A stretch of 64,000 bases of DNA from Calliopum simillimum. Lineage: Eukaryota > Arthropoda > Insecta > Diptera > Lauxaniidae. The position numbers and the translations under genes were made by a program. Shown here in pieces: positions 1 to 10,664 of this stretch (positions within the stretch are counted from its first letter, which is position 1; each line of letters opens with the position of its first letter). The DNA lies in contig OX638372.1 of assembly GCA_951812925.1 (NCBI GenBank), forward strand, positions 7,750,001-7,814,000, in the 5' to 3' direction. The notes beneath the pieces are model-generated. The model had not been told where the DNA came from and searched no databases. It was given only the letters and a program-made list of their open reading frames with translations.

Positions 1-469
1 AGGCCTGGCTATGAAATCGAGAGCTCCACTATGGTCACACTCACATCGACACCATGATAAATGGAAGGAGGTAACTATTTCTTCCTAGATATATACATAA
101 GCCTGCGCCTACCCCAACCTAGAGATATCAGGACAACCGCAGTGGAGGCACTACGCTCCATCCCCTATCTCACTATAACACTTCCTTCCATGTTCAAGAG
201 TTGAGTTAGTTCTAAGGTATATTCACAAAATCAAGGTATTACTACTTATTAGATATCTTTATGAATGCACTTCACCAATCCTGTTGATGAAGGCCATAAC
301 CATAAACAATTTTCTTATATTTTCAAACTAAAGTGAGTGAAATAGTGTCATTCAATGTTTCCATGAGTACTTTCGAACTAAAGTGAGTAAAATGAATACT
401 TTTGAGTGCAGAATTGTTACCGAATGTAACCATAAGTACTTAGGTGACTTACAATAATACCATGTACAC
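1..469. other. non-coding, small direct duplication
   Basis: No gene is visible. The only structure is a short direct duplication: the phrase AACTAAAGTGAGT occurs near 327 and again near 375, about 48 bp apart with similar flanks. The rest is AT-rich unique-looking sequence, read as intron or intergenic DNA. Confidence 0.4.
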
Positions 470-985
470 CAATATATGGGGAAAGGTCGAAAAAATATAT
501 TGGATATGATCAGAGGTGCCCCCTACACCCCTAAGTACCCCTATGACCAGAGGTCTCTTCGGGCCCTCTTAATGACAGCTTTGTACCAATTTTTTTAATT
601 TTTGGGCAAATTTTTGTAAAAAAATATTTTATTGCACCAATCGTTGGGGAAAGTCGAAAATATGTTTTTTACATGGCCAGAGGTAACACCAGGCCCTTTC
701 AATGAGCGTTTTCGACAAATTTTTGTAAAAAAAAAATTTTGTTGCACAATCGATGGGGAATGATAAAAAATGTATTTTTTGTATGCCCAGAGGTGTCTCC
801 GGAACCATTTTTGTAAAAAAACTTTGTTGCGCCAATCGATTGAGTAATTTCGAAAATGATTTTTGAACAGGCCCAGAAGTGCCTCCAGGCTCTCTAAAAG
901 TGTCCGTTTTAAAACTATTTCTGTAAAAAACATTGATTGCGCCAATCGATGAGGAAATGTTGAAAATATATTTTGGAACATTTGA
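470..985. repeat. tandem repeat, about 110-bp unit
   Basis: Four to five diverged units are recognisable by two anchors. CCAATCG or CAATCGATGG recurs at about 639, 746, 833 and 943 (spacings 107, 87, 110). A CCAGAGGT-like box recurs at about 508, 546, 677, 787 and 873. Each unit also carries TTTTTGTAAAAAAA. The 87-bp spacing shows a deletion variant. The two open frames on the minus strand here (133 and 156 codons) repeat internally with the unit and are by-products of it. A single related unit in the opposite orientation lies at 33590-33690, so this is a dispersed satellite-like family. Its function is unknown. Confidence 0.7.
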
Positions 986-3391
986 AAAATACCCAAAGAG
1001 TATTGTACAAGAAACTACATATGTACATATGTCTTTCTCGAAGAAAATTTTAAAAATCGCCTGAAAAACATTGTAAAAACAAGAAAAACAAATCTCCAAA
1101 TTTAGATTTTAGTCAAGGCAAACCTATTATATTATATATATTAGACATTAACCGCTCTTTTCTGACTATGACAAGACCGTTTTTAGTCGGAGATCTGAGC
1201 TTTTTGTTGCCTGTATGCTATAAATATCAATTAGTAAGAAATGAGTTAGTTTATTAAGAATAGAAGCAAAGGATTCAATGAAGATTACTTTTAATTAAAA
1301 ATCAAATAATGACAATGTTATTTTAAAAAAAAGTTTTGAGGACTTACGATAAGAATACTTGGCGACTTCAAAACTGACTTCGCGTGGGAAAGCGCTGGAA
1401 TACAAATATGCAATCATACAACTAAACGAATGTTATGTTCTAAGCAACTGGAAAAAAAGCCTCCATTCCACATAAATACCACGTGCAATCAAATATAAAA
1501 CCGACAAAATTTTAAAAACTTTGCTCAAGTATTTTCTATGCCTCAGGTAAAAATAGAAGCAAAAAAAAAACTGGTGAAGTGCGGTGAGTGCGCGTTCATT
1601 CACCAGAATCTTTTAAGTACTCACCGTGTGATAAGAAATCGCGCCATGTAGCAACAACTCAACAGGCAACAATTAAAATTCGTGACTCGTCAAAGGCACG
1701 ATATTGAGATATGAAATAAACGTGACAGCAGCAAAAGGTGCCTCAAGCTATATACTTAACTGCCATGATGCCGAAAAGGATAACATTGGCAAGAGACACA
1801 CACAAACAAGTAAACCATTGAAGTAAAACAAATGACAGAGAGCCGCGCTTGAACTCTTGACTAAAATTCATTTAACACCATGAAATACAATAAAAAACAA
1901 AAGAATTTTGTTTTTGCTATTCGTCGTCTTTTTTTTTTTTGCTTAATTCATTTAACTTTTCTCGTTAACATTAATTTCAATGCTACGATTGTAGGTAAAA
2001 TGGCAACACTGACTGACTTTACCTACTGCTGCTGACTGCCTGCAAATGAGTGTTACCGGATGTTGTCGTGTGTTGAGTGAGTTGTTTCCGTTTTGCTTTT
2101 GAATTTTGTTTGGATTCATTTGAATTTTTTTTTTTGTGTTTGTTTGTGTTTGTGTGTGTGTGATTGAAGAGGAACTTGGTCTGTACGTGAGCCTTAAATA
2201 AATTAAATTAAAACGGGCGATGCTGGCGCTGTTGTTGTTATTAAAGCGTACGGAAATTTATGTTGGCTTTTTTTTGTTACTGTGTCGTCACCTGCGGCGC
2301 TTATGCTAAATTTTCATAAAAAAATTTTTAATGTAAATGCACATTGATCGCCCTAGTTTAAATTTTTTATGAACTTCGATGAATATTTTTTTAAGTATAT
2401 TTGGTGGAAATACAAAATTAATTAAAAAAGTGTAAAATATTATATCGATTTTGAAGAAAGCACCCGTATGGGATATAGAATTGGTTTAAAAAACTTATTA
2501 TTGAGAAAATTTCGTTTGAGAAGGAGTCTCCAAATGTTCTTTCATGCTACAACAACTTGTTATTTAAGTCATTTTTCTGTTTTTTTTTTCCTTTTTTTTA
2601 ATTTTTTGTGTAAATTTATTACTTTCCTCTACCTATCCGTTTGTTTGATTGCTGTTGTTGTTTTTGTTGTTGTTGTTGTTGCTCGCGCGTACAAAAAAAG
2701 TTTGATTAAATTTTATCAAAACTTCATGGTTTGGCGTTGGCATTTTTACACAGTTGCTGTTTTTACGTGCGAACTTTTTTGTTTTTTTTAGTGCTGTTTT
2801 CCCTTTGTTGTTTATTATCCTGTTGATGTGAGCGAAATAAATTTCGCTTTCCTCTTAGTTTTTTTACAGCGAAATTTTTTTTTTATTTTTTTGTATATTG
2901 AATGTACCAAATAATCCTAATTAAAATGCAGCTTTAGAGATTAAACGGTTAAAAGGTTTCTGTAACTTTTTAATTACTTTCGTAATGCACTTATGGTTCT
3001 TTTTTGTGCTTCATAAAACGTATACTACTTTTATTAAAAACAAAATTATCATTAAAACTATACAAAAGACATTCATTTGATAAGGTACGTGAAGAAACTA
3101 GCAAATTTACCTGAAATTTATGGATAAAAATTAATAACACAGCTATGGTCAATGGAATTCAAAGGGATTCCAATTTTTAAACTTTTTGCGATCGCGGGAT
3201 TTTTGGGATCATATATTGGAGTATGAAAATTTCCCAGTATTTTGTGTTATAATACTCTTACTATACAAATATATTCTATTTATAAAGTGTCAAATATATT
3301 AAAAAACAATTTCTTAAAACAGATTCATTTTATTAGGCAACTCTTGCTTTTTTGAAAAACCAAAAATTCATAAATACTTATATAAAATATC
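986..3391. other. non-coding, no gene seen
   Basis: AT-rich sequence with homopolymer T runs near 1928-1940, 2127-2135 and 2872-2885, a short (TG)n stretch near 2150-2161, and (GTT)n near 2650-2680. An open frame at 2468-2791 is built from the T runs and the (GTT)n repeat and is not credible as a protein. No splice-bounded conserved exon is recognised. Confidence 0.5.
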
Positions 3392-4086
3392 ATATATGGG
3401 TGATTCTTAGATAACTGTGTTTTTTCGAGTTGTAAAATTGGCAGATAATTTTTTTGGATTTTCGCAAGTTTTTTCATGCTATCTTATGTAAACACACTCT
3501 TAAAACTCACCTTTTAAGTAGATCAACTACAAGTGTGAATTTACGGCTTTAAGGCCGAAATTAAGAAATTTTGCTGCCACTTTTGTGACCAAATTGCCAC
3601 GTTTGTGACATTTTAGCCACAGTATGGAAAAATTATGGTTTTGAAGCGTTTTGATGAGGGATATATTGCATATAATGACAAACTTACATTTCATTTTTTT
3701 CCAAAACTAGGGGACAGTTTTCAATTCGAAATTGTGCCCTCTAAAAATTATTTAAAACTGCAGATGAGCTCAGAATATTGTAGCCTTAAGTATTTACTTA
3801 ATATGTGTAGTAACTTGTTTTCTGTTCTATTTCCGTTTTTTGGTCGTTTTTCATCGTTTTGTGTATAAAAAGTAGGGGTAGGACATGCCACGTTTGTGAC
3901 ATTTGGGGTATACTTGCAAACTTTCAAAGTAGACCAATCAATATTTGGTGGTAAAATTGATACGCTCTATTAGAAAAGCATAGTTTCTAATTTATAGCGT
4001 AATTTTTTGTGAAAAAAAAGCCTACTGTATAGGTGAAATCGCCAGAGGACACAAAAAGTACAGTTATCTGAGAATCACCCATATAT
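3392..4086. mobile_element. non-autonomous TIR element (MITE), ~0.69 kb
   Basis: The ends are near-perfect 26-bp inverted repeats at 3392-3417 and 4061-4086. The left end reads GGGTGATTCTTAGATAACTG and the right end is its reverse complement with one change. ATATAT flanks both sides and could be a target duplication, but that word is its own reverse complement, so it could equally be part of the repeat. Inside, a GCCACGTTTGTGACATTT phrase occurs near 3596 and again near 3888. A 77-codon frame at 3635-3868 has no recognised domain. The absence of a transposase and the clean termini make a MITE the best reading; the superfamily is not determined. Confidence 0.7.
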
Positions 4087-7000
4087 CAAAATTATATAAT
4101 ATAGTGAGATCAAAGGTTTAACAAGTGTTGAAGTTGTCATCTTATCTAGAACTAAATATATTGCATATATAACCTGCACACGAGAAGCATCTTTCTGACT
4201 TCCTGTTGGTTGAATTGCAGAATGATAATTGAAAGTTTTTTACAAAATTTATCAATTCCTTTCATTAAAAAGTTGGATTAAATAAGACTTTCTGGAAAAC
4301 AAATTTTTTGAAGTGTTATTCAAAACTAGATTTAGTTTTCTTTCAAGTTTGTTGCTGCATTCACTTAAATACAATAGCTGTTGTTCTCAATTTTGCAGGA
4401 AGTTTCACTTTCAAATCTGGAGAGGATACGTTTTATCTCTATTTTAATAAAATTTAAAGATAGAGCTTCGCAGAAGTCATTGTTTTGTTCATCAACATTA
4501 TTTGGATTTATTATGAAAAAATTCCATTGTTTTAAAAAAAAGTCTTAAAAAAGAAATCCCGGGATTTGTATCAACTAATTATTATTGCATTATCGTTAAA
4601 ATCATAACGAACTTCGAATCTGCATTATACATTTGCGAGTGCACATTTTGTGTAATATCGCAATTCAATCCACAAAAAAAATTATCTTTTAATACTTTTG
4701 CGAAGAAACTTATGTCAAACACCACAGAAAACCGTTGGTTGAATGCCAACAGAACCTCTAGCAGCCTTGTTGACCCTACTTTGACCCAACGAACCAATCC
4801 AGGCATATACGTATATAGTTATTGTTATTCCAAAAGTAAACTATAGTAAAACACACTCTTCATTCAGAGGTTGATCAAATGCTTATTTCAATAACTCCTT
4901 TTTTTTAAACCATTTTTCAGATTTTCAGGAGTAATAGAGGAATTTGAAAATAATCAGTTTTCTAATGGCTTTAAAGGACAAGATTCTGACAAAAAAATTC
5001 AGACAAAAGCTCGAAATGAAGAATGATTTAGTGGATTTTGGGATAATTTTTACTTGTCCTAGAAAATCATAGAAGAATATAAGAGCATATAAAATACAAA
5101 ATGAAAAAAAAAAAAACAATACAAGCCACATAAAACAATAAGAACTATAATCTTCGATATATTTTTCGAGGCTGAATCCGAATTTGGCCACACATTCTCC
5201 AACAATAGCAGCAATATTTCTGGTCAAAATTATATTTCAATGAACCATAGACTTTCACGCATGTGGCAGATAGAAATTTCAAATTTATTCACAGTTTTGC
5301 CTGTAGTTCGCACAGATGGACGATTATAGCGAACATAATCCCTTCGCGACTTACGAAACGTACAGAATCACCATTATTTGTCACACGAGATTTGAAGTTT
5401 GTATTACTTCGGCTTTTTCCGATATATGTAGGTATTAAAAGAAATTTTAGCTATTTAAATTCAAACTATTTCTTTTTTTGAAATATCAAAACTAAGTATT
5501 TGAATTATATCATGCAGACAAATTATTTAATCCATTCCAATCGTGCGAATTATATTGACTTATTCAAATAAAATTATTTAGCATTTTTGAAAAACCGCAG
5601 TTTACTAGACCTTTCAAAATTTATAGCAGGGCATTAATTTGTAAGCTATGATTTGAAGTATATTGGGTTAACCGAAACGTTCTCTGTTAAATTGAAAGAT
5701 TTAAAAAGTGTATAATTTCACATTTTATTTTGATATGTCCAAAGTTTTATCTTAAGGGTTAGACTTGTGAGTCTACCAACCAGTGTCAGCACTAGCCTTA
5801 GGAAAGAAGAATTTACTCATGATTATATGACCGTAACACCAAAAAGTGTTACTATCAAAAATACTTAGATTGGAATCAACAAGGCGAAAAGTGCATCTTA
5901 CAAGAGCTCACAAGTGCTCACGAAAAATTGTTTTCGACGAATTCTGAAAATTTGTTGAAACGAAATCGTTAGACAAAATCCTATCTTCCTGCAATTAGAT
6001 GTCAAATATGAAAATGTTGTATTGGAATTAATGAAATGGGAATTTTTCAAGGCAATAGGTAACTTCAGCGGAACAAAAAAAAAAAAAAAAAAAAAATATA
6101 AATGAAGACTCTATTCTACGAGAAGAAGTAATTGAGAAAGAAAAGAATATACAGTTATGGCTTTGCAGAATATGGATTGTCTTTTAATTAATTTAGGATA
6201 CTTCATAGATGAAAGTTATATGATTATTCAACCACGCGATGTGAGATCAACGCAATTACCCATTTGGCAAATGCCAAGAAGTCTCACAACACCAAACAAT
6301 CAAATGCTATTAACTCTACATAAAGAATTAGTGCGTAAGAATTCATCAAAGTTCATCTATTTCTTCCTGCGTACAGGAAACTGACTACGAAATTAAACCT
6401 CTTAAGAAACCAAAGCTAATTAAACAGATAATTCAATTCGCTTGCTAATTTAAGCGAAACAAAATTACTTTGACATGCCATAAAATGGGCTACTAAAATT
6501 TATGCCCAATAAAATTAAATGATGTATCCAACTTATGCAGATGAGATGAGGAGGGCCATCAAAACGATGTGCCGCCGTTGAGGAGGCAGCGTCGTAAATT
6601 CATTTTACGACCGGAAATGTATTATGCAGGCAAAACAAACCATTAAATTACAAAATTTGGGAGTTTTTTTCATTTTTGTGGAGAAAGACGATTTGAAGTG
6701 CCAAAAGAAATTTATGTCTTTTAGATGGTATTTGAGTACATTGTTTTTGTTTTTCTCTTAAATGTTATTTTACAAAATCCACTTTTTAAAAATTGAGCGA
6801 AATTTGCTGCCATTAATTTTAAACTTTTGTTTGTAGAAAAAAGTATGTAAATAATTGGATAAAATTCATGCTATAATTCAGCTAAGGCCAATTAAAATCC
6901 TTACACTGAGGCAACAATTCCAATCCATCTGTGGTGGTGGTGGTGCAGAAATAATGCATTCATTTGCAAACAACCAGACAGAGTAGACTTCCTGTTTCGC

Positions 7001-8691
7001 ATTTTTCAAAAGATAAAATTACACTCTCAGCTGCTTTGGCTTTAGCGTTCAATGTGCGCTTTGTGTCTTTTTTATCCCCCTCTTTTTGCCCTCCATGGGC
7101 AAACAACAAGGCAATATGTGCCATAATAATGATAATTACTGCATAATAAAGTAGAGAGAGAGAGAGCGTGGGTATCATTTGCCATGAATAAAACACCGCG
7201 CGCACGGCGACAGTATTAGCGCATATGCATGGAATTCATTTTCATAATCGATGAAGTGTAAAGTTTCACTGAAATCATATTGGAATTTCTCTACTTTTGC
7301 AAGCAATTAGGGTGGATTTTAGAAATTTGTGCTTTTCCAACGACAGTGTTGCATGGTAAAAACGGCGTTTGTAAGAATTCAATGAAAAATAAATTTATGT
7401 TGCATATTTATGTCGAAATATTTGGCTTATGAGCCACCTTAAAACATGTATTTGATTTTTCACGTCGTTGCCTGTATCACTGGTATATAGGTGGCAGTTT
7501 TTTTGCTTCCGATAACAACGGATTATTTCGGAATTACGCAATAATAATGAACTACGCTTAGCACTACCACACTACCACCAGCAGTTTGTTCAATAAATAA
7601 CTGCGCTGGTAAATGTGAAATGAGGTTAATGAAAAGCGTTAGTAAGTTCGCAAATTAATCACCGATTGAATTTCATATAAATCTATGGTGATATCGGCTT
7701 ACAGGAAGATTTAGCTGGTTTTATATGTTCAAATGTACACTTGGAAAAAACTTTTGGACTCCATAAAAAGAGTAATGAGCAAAAGTTATGTCACAATGTG
7801 AATGTAAGATTATTTTTGCAAATAGCGTCAAATGTCATTGTATTTTGGCGTATATATATTTAAGATTTTGAACTATTTTGAAGCCTGTTGCTTTGCGACC
7901 AAAAATTTAATGTAAGTTCAAATGTGCTTCTACTCAGGTTGGGGTAATCGACCGATATAATTTTTTCAACAAAATGTCATCAATTTCACACCATCACATA
8001 AGCTTTTCATGAAAACAGAGCCCAATTTTATTTATTTCTACTTTTGACTCATTATCTCACTTTCAAAATGAACTGCTCAAATCACTGCGTTGCTTTTACG
8101 AATTTCAAAAAATGGCAATAGAAATAGCTGTTCAGAATAGTTCCTGTAATCTTACATTTTTCGGTGTTTCGGGACATTAATTGTGTTTGTCTGAAATATA
8201 TACATTCAAAAAATATTCGGCCTATTCAGCCTCAGATATGGGAAGGTTTTTATGGTATATACTAGATTGACTAAAAAAAAACAATTTTTGAAAACTCCAC
8301 TATGACTTTCAAAAATCTGAAAGATGGTGTCAAGTGTGTTTACATTTTCTAAATTTTTTTGAAGGCCGGACAACGTCAATTTATATAAAATTTCGAATTG
8401 ATGCGGTTTTTGTTTTGTTGCAATATAAAAATGACCGGAATGAGTTGTACTATATATCAAGTTTTTCGTCTTAAATCAGCACAACTTTTTGACATCATTT
8501 TCACACTTTTGTGCGTAATCGTGGAATTTTTTTTATCAGTCTACTATACACAAATAGAAAAGTGAGTGTCGAAATTCTTAATCCACTCAAGTAGTAAACA
8601 AATTTAAGTAAACACATTTCCTTATAAGAAAATTCTTTATATTCTAGTAAAAATATTTATACTTGGACAAATTCTATACCTCTTCATCATA
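4087..8691. other. non-coding, no gene seen
   Basis: Intron-like AT-rich sequence. Landmarks are an A run near 6077-6097, an (AG)n tract near 7153-7167 and scattered short open frames. The frames at 4925-5227 (minus) and 8206-8460 (minus) have hydrophobic or biased composition and no recognised motif. I see no transposon termini or exon here. Confidence 0.45.
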
Positions 8692-8952
8692 TAGGTCGGT
8701 GGTGTAGAGATCTAACAAGTTTGTAATTGTAAGTTAAAATAATAAGTTTCTATCTATCACACGGACGGACCCTGGTTCGAATCCTATTGCAGTCAGTTCG
8801 TTTTTTTTGCATTTTTTTTATTTGAACTTTACAGAAAAGTACAAATTATTTAAATTTTTTCCAAAAAATTACTATACCTACTATAAGGTTATTCGAAAAT
8901 TCTAAATTTACTAAAACAGTAAGGTAGAATTTATTTTATTGGGGTTATCACT
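8692..8952 (+). mobile_element. tRNA-derived SINE, copy 1
   Basis: The head carries RNA polymerase III internal promoter boxes: an A-box-like TGGTGTAGAGATC at 8700 and a perfect B box GGTTCGAATCC at 8774-8784. An AT-rich body follows with a ttactaaaacagtaagg phrase near 8910. A second copy in the opposite orientation at 26645-26833 matches through the head (ACAAG.TTGTAATTGTAAGT, then TCTATCTATCACACGGA) and the tail (AAATTACTATAC, then AGTAAGGTA...TTTATTTTATTGG). Two copies with the same borders in unrelated places define a SINE family. The head is too long between boxes to fold as a working tRNA. Confidence 0.75.
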
Positions 8953-9049
8953 TTTTGACTTAAAATTCTAGTAAAATTCACCAGAAATAAAGTGTGTAGT
9001 ACAAACTATTTCTTTTTCTCTCCGTACGCGATGGTTTCAGTAGGTCACC

Positions 9050-9600
9050 GGTTGGTTTCATAGTCAATTCGAGAATTATTTGGATGCACTTGAGGAAAAA
9101 CATCTCTGGCAAAACATCACTAAGCCTTAATTGATAGTTTTCTGGGACACTCAAAGGTTCTTGAAGGTCACCCAAAAGTTTGATAGTCAAAACTAAGAAT
9201 ATCCAGGTACACAGAGGGAGAAAATTTATGGCAGAGTATAAACTGGGCTTAATTGAAAGTTTTCTGGAACACCCAATAGTTTCCGAAGTTCACCCAATGG
9301 ATTCAGAGCCAAAACAAAGAATATCTAGGTATACTAGAGGGAAAATATCAATGGCAGACTATCAACGAGCCTCAATTGATAGTTTCCTGAGACACCCGAA
9401 GGTTTCCATTTTCGTATAAAACGGCACATTTCCCATATAAATATATGCAGCTCTTAAAAGTTCTTTCTCATTACTGTAATTCTATTTGAAATGGAAATAT
9501 GCGCTTTTGAAAATCACCTCACAGAAATACTAGAGGGAAAATGTTTATGGTGGACTGCCAAGTCTTAATTGAAAATTTCCTGGTTGACTCGAAGACAATC
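9050..9600. repeat. tandem repeat, ~123-bp unit
   Basis: A phrase of the type TTGATAGTTTTCTGG recurs at about 9131, 9253, 9376 and 9569. Each copy is accompanied by an (A)GAGGGA(G)AAAATTTATGGC box before it and a CACCCAAAGGTTT-like box after it. The first spacings are 122 and 123 bp; the last is longer and diverged. The short open frames at 8978-9190 and 9180-9419 follow the repeat and are not genes. No relation to a known family is recognised. Confidence 0.7.
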
Positions 9601-9916
9601 TGACACTTAATATTGCAATTTCGATCACTGAGAATGTTTAAAAAATATTGTATGAAAAAAGTTATCAAAATCAGCAAATAATGGCAAAGACTGCTTAACA
9701 AAATTGTTTATAACTTGAACATTTCATAACCGATTTTCATAATCAATTTTTGAAAGGTATTGAATCAGGTTATAAGCAAGAAGTTAGTTAGTTGAACTTT
9801 AAGTCATATATTTGCAATGATCGATTTACATATAAATCTATCAATGCATATTCTAACATATAATTATGACAAATCACGGAACGGATTAAAAACACGGCTA
9901 AAGTGACATATGTTTT

Positions 9917-10027
9917 GTCTTTCGCCACAAAGACTCATCAGACTATTTTTGTTGTAATTATAATTATATTTACTTCACTAAATTAATTATAATTGAAAAA
10001 TTGCAAGTTTGAAAACTTGTGTTTTTA
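9917..10027 (-). mobile_element. SINE 3' tail (headless copy)
   Basis: This stretch matches 43376-43490 almost base for base: GTCTTTCG..CAACAAAGAC, CATCAGACTATT, TGTAATTATAATTAT, AATTGAAAAATTGCAAGTT. In the 43-kb copy that sequence is joined to a tRNA-like head, so here the head is missing and replaced by the GGACATAATCCC array. The segment lies just inside the left arm of the palindrome and has no mirrored partner on the right, so it is a secondary insertion or an asymmetric remnant. Confidence 0.7.
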
Positions 10028-10035
10028 ATGGTTAC

Positions 10036-10566
10036 CGGACATAATCCCAACGGACATAATCCCCATTTCGTAAATGGGGATTATGTCCGAAAATTTTTCG
10101 GTCATAATCCCCATTTTGGCCATGGGGGTTATGTCCGCAAATTTTTCGGACATAATCCCAATGGGGGTTATGTCCGAAAAATTTAATTAAGATTGAACAA
10201 AATTTTTGCAATAATCCATTTAAAAAATTTATATAGTGTTGGATGTTATGGACTGATCCGCGGCCGAAGGCCGCCGCGAAGCCGGTGTTGGATTTTTGGG
10301 AGTTTTAAATCCTGAGCTGCGGCCGCAGGCCGCCCACTTACTCCTACTCTTATGAAAAATTACTGTGGCTAGCAAACTAGGTGTTGGATATATTAAAGAC
10401 TGATTCGCGGCCGTTATGGGGACTATGTCCGTTTTTTCTTGGCGATTATGTCCGAAACACTTGCGGACATAATCCCCATTGAAAAAATGGGGATTATGTC
10501 CGAATTACTTGCGGACATAATCCCAATATCGTGAATGGGGATTATGTCCGTGGGGATTATGTCACG
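10036..10566. repeat. two clusters of GGACATAATCCCCATT motifs in both orientations
   Basis: I count 14 copies of the motif GGACATAATCCC or its reverse complement GGGGATTATGTCC. Seven lie in 10036-10176 and seven in 10417-10566. Neighbouring copies mostly face each other and can form hairpins; for example CGGACATAATCCCCATT, a 5-base loop, then AATGGGGATTATGTCCG. Spacers are short and AT-rich (AAAATTTTTCGG or ACTTGCGG). The copies are nearly identical although the surrounding intron is heavily decayed, which suggests recent amplification or homogenisation. No known family is recognised. A binding-site array, a fold-back transposon interior and a replication-slippage product are all possible. 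Confidence 0.8.
10236..10416. repeat. GC-rich mini-palindromes between the two motif clusters
   Basis: Three units each begin with GTGTTGGAT (10236, 10285, 10381) and run into a GC-rich block: CCGCGGCCGAAGGCCGCCGCG near 10258-10278 (given here as its start and end positions with core GCGGCCGAAGGCCGC), GCTGCGGCCGCAGGCC near 10316, and CGCGGCCG near 10406. The blocks are themselves palindromic and contain a NotI-type GCGGCCGC. Such GC content stands out sharply in this AT-rich window. Confidence 0.7.
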
Positions 10567-10664
10567 GCACCGTTTTTAATCTGTTCCTTGATTTGTCATA
10601 ATTATGTGTTAGAAAATGCATTGATAGATTTTTATGTAAATCGATCTTTGCAAATATATGACTA

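Larger units (their letters stand above)
9802..10664. repeat. large palindromic composite repeat
   Basis: Outer inverted arms of about 97 bp lie at 9802-9897 and 10566-10663. They pair along most of their length, for example GTCATATATTTGCAATGATC on the left against GATCTTTGCAAATATATGAC on the right. Between the arms sit, in order, a SINE tail (9917-10027), a first cluster of GGACATAATCCCC motifs (10036-10176), a GC-rich spacer (10236-10416) and a second motif cluster (10417-10566). The overall form is a fold-back (long inverted repeat) element that has accumulated internal duplications. No coding capacity is seen. Whether it moved as a unit is an inference. Confidence 0.75.

Noticed and set aside
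2468..2791. Hydrophobic 107-codon frame that could be a receptor signal peptide exon
   Set aside because: The hydrophobicity comes from poly-T and (GTT)n. There is no short leader followed by a phase-1 donor.
10036..10566. CRISPR array
   Set aside because: The repeats alternate in orientation, spacers are not unique or of constant length, and the context is an animal intron.
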